From NCBI GenBank assembly GCA_028015205.1, contig CM051514.1:28660150-28724149 (forward strand): DNA of 64,000 bases, in the 5' to 3' direction. Of the stretch, positions 58,010 to 64,000 are shown piece by piece; the stretch's first letter is position 1; every line of letters begins with the position of its first letter. The notes beneath the pieces were generated by a model, which saw only the letters and a program-made list of their open reading frames with translations, was not told the origin of the DNA and made no database searches. The translations under genes and the position numbers were made by a program. This DNA comes from Mytilisepta virgata. Taxonomy: Eukaryota; Mollusca; Bivalvia; Mytilida; Mytilidae.

Positions 58010-58515
58010 AATATTTTTCCCCGCTTTGTAAAGCGGAGGTATATAGTGATGGGGTAGATCGTTCTTCGGTCCGTTCGTCCGTCAGGTAATAATGTGTTTC
58101 ACTTTTGTATCCGCAACTCCTCTTAAACCACTTGAATGTATTATAATTTAATGAAACTTTCTCTGATTCTTTATCATATAATGCCATTGTGCACCTCTTA
58201 TTTTTTTATTTGGTAAAAATCATTTTTGTTCCCCCCCCCCAAAACATGGAGTTTGCCTTTGCCTTATATCGGGGTATCCATGTTGTATTTCAACTCTTCC
58301 TAAATCACATACTATAATTCAATTAAACTTTCTCAGATTCTTAACTATACAATACCATTGTGCAACTCCTATTCTATTGTTTGGTAAACTTGATTTTCTT
58401 TTTCTAAAACATGAACTTTGCCAGTGTTTTATATTGGGGTTATGGAACATTCTCAGGCTCTTTTTCATATAATACGTTGTGCACCTACTATTTCTGGGAA
58501 CTGGAGTGGTCATTA
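58010..58515 (+). repeat. Dispersed repeat, family E, internally tandem
   Basis: It opens with 'ccccgctttgtaaagcggag' (a 6-bp palindrome pair) and 'ggtccgttcgtccgtcagg', then repeats a ~150-190-bp unit about three times with 'aaactttctctgattct', 'ccattgtgcacctcttattt' and 'aaaacatggagtttgcc'. A single further unit lies at 60300-60435. Confidence 0.65.
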
Positions 58516-60299
58516 TTTATTGAAGCTGTCGCAGTGAAACAAAATGGACAACATTTTAATTTGAACTTTTGAGACATTGTTTGATGATTAATAATGTGAA
58601 ATTATTGTTTATTTCAATTTCAATATTTCACTAAGGCATATTGTTAATATTTAATTCTCGTGTAAAAGATGAAGCTAATCAATTTCGTGTCTCGATTTGT
58701 TTACTTTAGTTTGAGACATTTCACTTCAATGTATCTATTATTCGGCTCAAAGTTATCTTTTTCATATCCAATGACCAGGGACTGAATAAATTATTTAGCC
58801 TATACTTTCTTTGTCGAGTTCTTCATTGACAATTATTGCCAATTACACTTGAATTTCAATAACGATAAGCCTTCCCCCATCAATTTGCTTGATTGTTCAA
58901 CCAGGGAAAACAATGTACATTGAGCTTCTGTTCACTACATGTACATCATTAAACTAGAAATGCATCTATTAAAAAGCTGCATGTACTGGGGCGTTCAGAG
59001 TGGACTAATAAGTTGTAAGTTGTTTATATCAAAGTTGCAAGCCTACTGCCTACTGCCTACTGCCTTGGCATATTTGGAATATTTATTTAATTAGTTTGAC
59101 TTAGCTGTTAGTCATTTCAGAGAACCGTTGTCGGTAGAGGTCCCCAATCAGTTTTCTCTTTAAAGGTTTAAATTTAGATATGAAATATGGTTCCTTACTA
59201 CGTACAAAGGTCAAGTTCAAGTTTTGCATAAGGAGTGTAATTTTTTTAAGCGAAAACACAATTGCCGAAATTCAGGCGCGGAACCAGACAATTTAAAAAG
59301 GGGGTTCCGGTACAAAAGGGATATTCCATAATAAAAAAAGCCCAATTTTGGTATAATTGTAATGTGCACGTAATTGTTACAAATTTTTCGAAAAAGAGGG
59401 ACGGGTTCCAACCCCCAAAACCCGCCTCCTCCTAGATCCGCCAATGCCGAATTCACATAAGCTTTCAAAATGGAATACATGTAAAATACCACGTCAGTTG
59501 TTTTATATTTGTATTAAAACAATATAGTTGTATTTCAAAAATTGCACCTTTCTGTGCATTTGATACGTTTTCTTTTTATCCGCACTTGAGAATATTTCGT
59601 CTACTCTTCTTTTTACCTGAATATTGTACATTAATTTAAACAAGCGCTTTACTTCAGATCTGTTCTATGAAAAGAGAAAATAATAATTGCAGAATTTACC
59701 ATTTGGTTTTAAATTGGTAATGGTTTGCAAATAAGATGTTATTTTCTACGTGTATTCGGGAACTATTTGAACATCATTGAAGGGGGATTGTTTACTACTT
59801 TAAGGTATGTTATAAAACGAACAAAATGCTGTTAATGTAATTAGAAAAAAAAACAGACATGATACCCAAGACATTTAAAAGTGTGGGATGGGAAAAATAT
59901 CCAACGATACGAGACAAAGAAAGTAAAGTCTAATATTTTTAATTCTATAAATCCGTATTTATATTCTATTGTTAATTATTATCTCTCGCAATTATTTAGA
60001 GAAATATTTTCCAAGTCTATTCAAGCAATTTTTGTTTCTTATATATACTGTTTATTTATTCCAAAAAATCAGATTGGATTCAGTATTAAACCGAGCAGTT
60101 CCAACTCTGTTGCTGAACTATTGAGTTATATATCGCGTAAACCAGAGTCGTCTTTTGTTGAAACAGTTATCCCCAGAGTCAAGAGTCGGTGTAGACTTAT
60201 CGTTGTGTTTTATTGTATGTGTGTGTATATATATATTAGTGTGTGTGTGGTTGCAGGCCAACACATATCCCAGTCACAAGATACACCCAGTTTCCATTT
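58516..60299. other. Intergenic, no gene confirmed
   Basis: AT-rich. The 140-codon open frame at 59881-60303 (+) begins in sequence without a recognisable domain and ends in a TG/TA microsatellite (about 60216-60250). Its product is rich in Ile, Tyr and Ser, as expected from AT-rich noncoding DNA, though it is longer than most. Confidence 0.3.
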
Positions 60300-60435
60300 G
60301 TGACGAAGCTTTCTGAGAATTTTAACCATTCTTGTATAATGCCATTGTGCACCTCCTATTTTGTTTATTGTTCAAAATCATTTTTTGGGTTTCTTTTTCA
60401 AAAACATGGACGTTGCAAGCGGCGGGGGTATCATT
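60300..60435 (+). repeat. Dispersed repeat, family E (single unit)
   Basis: Contains 'gacgaagctttctgagaatt', 'ataatgccattgtgcacctc' and 'ttcaaaaacatggacgttgc', aligned with the units at 58010-58515. Confidence 0.6.
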
Positions 60436-60560
60436 TTGTGAGCTTTTGAACAGAGTACATCAAGTTTATCAGTGTACACTCATACTGTGTTAACTGCATT
60501 CCAAAATCATTCTTCAGCTTTTGCTGATTTGCCTTGTTCAAATAACAGCCATACGACTTT

Positions 60561-61208
60561 TTGCTGCCAAGTTTTCAGTATTGTATTTTCAGCCTAATGC
60601 TTAACATGGATTTTTCTCTATTCTCTATTTGCAGAGTGAACCGGAAAGGTTATCCGATAAACGTTTCCTTTGAACATAATAAATTGTATATGAATTTGTA
60701 TTCTGTTTGGGAATTATACATCTTAAAAGGTAAAATTCACACATTAATTATTCCCTTAGAATACGATTGGTGTGGACATTTAGTTCTTAAATTTCCCAAA
60801 ATTTCCATTTTTTTCAGAAAGAAATCAAAACTGTGTCAAGCAAAGCTGACATTACTTAGACGTTCTCTATTGAGGTCTTGGGTTCATAAGATGTTTCAAA
60901 TTAGAGATTTTCATACCTTATTCTCAACGCAAATACTGACCAATCACATTGCCGAGCATTTACTATTTACAAAATACTGACATCTAATGTATAAATCACA
61001 CTATAAAAGCATTTCGCTTTTAGATAGATCTCTATTTACTTTTTTATATTCTGTCACTCACTGGTATATTCCGTACTCTATAACAATAAGAAAACATAAG
61101 AAAGTTGATCGCAAATACCCTTTCTACAATCTTTTGAGAATTCTTTATAAGATTTTATCTCCCATCCTTTCAAGGAAAGTTTTTACCATCCGGACAGGCC
61201 ATCTATAA
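60561..61208 (+). other. Unrecognised open region, one internal stop
   Basis: The same + frame is open from 60561 to 61208 apart from one TGA at about 60978-60980, some 215 codons in all. Segments include RVNRKGYPINVSFEHNKLYM and KKSKLCQAKLTLLRRSLLRS, basic and mixed in composition. An acceptor-like CTATTTGCAG ends near 60634 and a donor-like GGTAAAATT follows near 60730, so an exon of about 95 nt is also possible. I see no known family. It may be a decayed mobile-element ORF or chance. Confidence 0.2.
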
Positions 61209-62439
61209 TTACCCTAGCCAAAGTAGTTTACATATAATCATAAATGAAGTCTCAAAAAATAGCCTAAAAACGGTATTACTACATTTTTTCAAAGCTTGTC
61301 ATATTTTCCTACTGTTTTAATGCCACAGCATAATTGCAGTGAACATTTGGTGTACTTACATGACGTATAACAAATAACAAATAGACAAATTTATTTTACT
61401 TTTTGAAGTCAAACATTATATGAATTGTATATTACATTTTATTTATCACTTATTTGGACAAGTATTTCCATCACATCCTGTAATTATAGGAATTATTTAT
61501 GATGAAGGCAATTTTAATAAAGTTCGTTGGCGTGTAAACTCGGCCTTTTTGTGAATATCTCTACAATATTTAAAAAATTTTGTTCAGACGGAAAGAGTAT
61601 AAAAATTACAGAAAGATTAAAGCATTGTGCTTCCAGCTGGTCGACAGTTTGTTTTGTTGGGCAAAACTTTGTATTGACAAACCATTTGAAATTATATGAG
61701 TACGAACTGTGCCCCTGAGTTTGATTAATAAGTTTTAGATTGTTCTGGACTGTAAATATTTAAGTGGAGATTTATAAAGAATTTTAGACATCTTTAAGAT
61801 GTAAATTTGTACTTATTAAGAGTTCTTCAATTTTTTGTTCTAAATTGCAATTATACATAATGACAATCATTTTAATCAATTTAACCATCGTTTCTAAATT
61901 TGTTTTGATGTGGGCGTTTTGACTGACAATACATGTCTTTGTTTGTTTACTTGTTTGCTTGTTTATCTTATAACTTACTTTGAGGTTTCCATAACGTTGC
62001 AACGTTGTTAATAAATGCAAATGTCTTTCAATAACTTACATGTAATGACTAGAGACAGAAATCCTATGTACTTCTGTTAATAAATATTTTTGCATGTGGC
62101 TACGTGTAGAAAACTCTATACTGACCTCTCATATGTGTTAATTGTTTCAGATAATGTATGCTGTCTGATTTGTCTTTGTTGATACACCCAGCCATCACTT
62201 ATCTTGAATAACTTACCAAAAGTTTAACTTTTTATCAGATCTCTTCATGTTTTTTTTTTTTTTTTTAATTTCACTTTGAACCTCGCTAAACATTACTTCG
62301 GCAGGTTTTTTAATTCTGGGAAAAAACTAACTTGGTGAGATAAAAAAAATACCACGATCCATGCTTTACAAGTGTCAAAATAACAATCCAAAGATACTAA
62401 TATTAGACATATTAGATATAGTAAATTTATACTATGCTG
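61209..62439. other. Intergenic, no gene seen
   Basis: AT-rich; no supported feature. Confidence 0.4.
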
Positions 62440-62730
62440 TATACGACCCATTTCAAGGAGTTATCTCTCATCAGCAGCATTAAAACCGAAACATTTGGAA
62501 GACCAAAAACCAAACTTATATTAAACAAGAAGTACTTAACCAAAAATACCGAAATAGGAAGCCAAATCTCAGCTAAGGAGATCTACCATGTGCAACACAA
62601 GGAATGAACCCTTAGTATTTCTACTATTTTTGAATTTTGCTAAATACTGGTAATTTATGCAACAAATCAATGAATAATCATGTCAGACAAGTCTGACGAC
62701 TGGTTTGGCGAATACCCTCGGGGACCTAGG
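62440..62730 (+). repeat. Remote diverged copy of the ~370-bp family
   Basis: Shares 'accgaaatagga', 'aaatctcagctaaggag', 'tttttgaattttgctaaat', 'aatgaataatcatg' and 'taccctcggggac' with the units at 36800-38570, in the same order. The open frame beginning at 62680 starts inside it. Confidence 0.5.
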
Positions 62731-63604
62731 GTCCAAACGTATACATATTTCGTATTTCAATTAAATCAACATATAGTATGGATACCTGGGACATCAGCGG
62801 AATCTATTGGAGAATCTAGAAGTTTGATAAGGGTCCCTAGCCCTTTTATTTGTTGTCTGATCTTTGCAGTAAACTCGTGACGCGTTTTTACGTGTAAATT
62901 ATTTGAACTACACATGCAACGAGTACTGTAAATTGATAAAATATTGAATGATTTGTTTCTGATATATAGTAAATTGATATATTGTTATTGTGCCATTTTG
63001 TTAATTAGAAATATAACACCAAAGCTGGTAGTTGTGATAATAATTGTATGTAGGCTGTTTTCACGGCGTGGAGTAGTAACCACAACTTGAGGATTTACTA
63101 ATATATTTATGAAATATAATAATGCGTAGGACGGTCAATATAGCCTGTGGATATACCAATTTTAAATGATTCAAACATATGACAATCAAATTTTAAATAA
63201 TTTATTACATTTTCAATGATGCATAGGTTAATACGTTTTCTGTGATATGACCTAGATGCATTGTTGTAAATGAGTTGTGCAATGATAATTGAAATGTGTA
63301 GAAATAAAATCAAATTATACATGTAGCTTCATTTACTTACAGTATGATTTTTCACATTTGTATGTTAAAATTTAGATATCCTTCTAAAATAAAAGTGTAA
63401 TATTTTTAAAATAATCAAATTTACAACAACAGTGTTTTTTCATTTAGAACAAGCATATGTATTGTGTTTTTTTCTTACTGTTATTACGACATGAAGTTTT
63501 CACAAACTTCGTTCCTGTTAGTATTGGACTCGTCTTGCATATTTGTTGAATAATATCATAAACGTCCAAGTTTCTTGACAATGATAAAGAAATTTTCCTA
63601 AGTT
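62731..63604. other. Intergenic, no gene seen
   Basis: AT-rich; no supported feature. Confidence 0.4.
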
Positions 63605-64000
63605 GACTAGAGGACACATATACCTATAAAGGAGCAAACCAAAAAAAAACGCAATCCATTAGACAGACAAACCCAGGAAGACAAATGGACAACCACAAAC
63701 ACAACAAATAAACACTGAAAACTAAAAAAAACAATGAACAACACTAACTACTATAAAAACCAGGAGTGAACTCGGGTAAGCAGTTCCCACTCCGTATACG
63801 CACCCGTCGTGAAGTTCAACAAAGTCTCTCCGGTGGTAGTCACAAATCGGTTGAGGTACATGAAATGTTACGACAATGGGAACAGGTCCAACATATCTTC
63901 GATACTGGAACACTGTAACTGTCAATCAATTCGTGATGACCACCGTAAAATTTCCAAAGTGATGACATCAACTTATCCCTGATAAAACCCTGGTTAAGTA
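63605..64000 (+). repeat. Dispersed repeat, family B (copy running off the window)
   Basis: Aligns with 18355-18720 from 'acacatatacctataaagga' through 'aacgcaatccattagacaga', 'aataaacactgaaaactaa', 'cgcacccgtcgtgaagtt' and 'caatcaattcgtgatgacc', and continues to 'aaaaccctggttaagta' at the window end. The minus-strand open frame at 63722-63925 is a by-product. Confidence 0.65.

Noticed and set aside
1..64000. CRISPR arrays, bacterial operons, Shine-Dalgarno sites or phage genes
   Set aside because: The regular repeats here lack unique spacers of constant length, and the gene structure, splice signals and repeats are those of an animal nuclear genome.

Overview
The window looks like AT-rich nuclear DNA from a marine bivalve, most likely a mussel (Mytilus or a close relative). 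The evidence is one spliced gene with consensus GT-AG junctions, a very sparse gene content, and many interspersed repeats of kinds I associate with bivalve genomes: arrays linked to GTCCGTC-rich ends, short SINE-like elements, a Ty3-type LTR element and minisatellites. The species call is inference from memory of such repeats; no database was searched.

Only two cellular genes can be supported. (1) A two-exon gene at 14281-16356 (minus) encodes a complete protein of about 390 residues of the AnmK family (anhydro-N-acetylmuramic acid kinase), a bacterial cell-wall recycling enzyme. Both exon ends fit GT-AG at phase 0, so it reads as a nuclear gene of bacterial ancestry, not contamination. (2) One internal exon at 2861-3193 (minus) encodes the N-terminal gating motif, first membrane segment and start of the extracellular domain of a DEG/ENaC sodium channel; I could not find its partner exons in the window.

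Layout. 1-5 kb: reverse-transcriptase relic, ~180-bp array, SINE-like copy, DEG/ENaC exon, MITE. 6.1-11 kb: decayed Ty3/Gypsy-type LTR element on the minus strand. 11-14 kb: interspersed repeats. 14.3-16.4 kb: anmK-like gene. 16.4-24 kb: gene-poor, one hairpin element. 24-29.7 kb: a 43-bp minisatellite, two arrays of a self-complementary 26-bp minisatellite, SINE-like copies, a second RT relic. 30-32.5 kb: bivalve-type repeats and a ~225-bp direct duplication. 34.5-40.1 kb: more repeats, a ~370-bp tandem family, two large hairpins, an AT microsatellite. 43-47 kb: dispersed repeats. 47.9-49.9 kb: a 59-bp minisatellite split by a truncated LINE. 50-64 kb: gene-poor, with further hairpins and dispersed repeat copies.

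No tRNA, rRNA, CRISPR or operon-like structure was found. The most interesting items are the domesticated bacterial-type sugar kinase and a set of four clear imperfect hairpin elements (20.9, 36.6, 40.0 and 57.5 kb) that may form two families. Several short open blocks with good splice-like edges (3.7, 38.2, 44.7 and 60.6 kb) are flagged as unproven.
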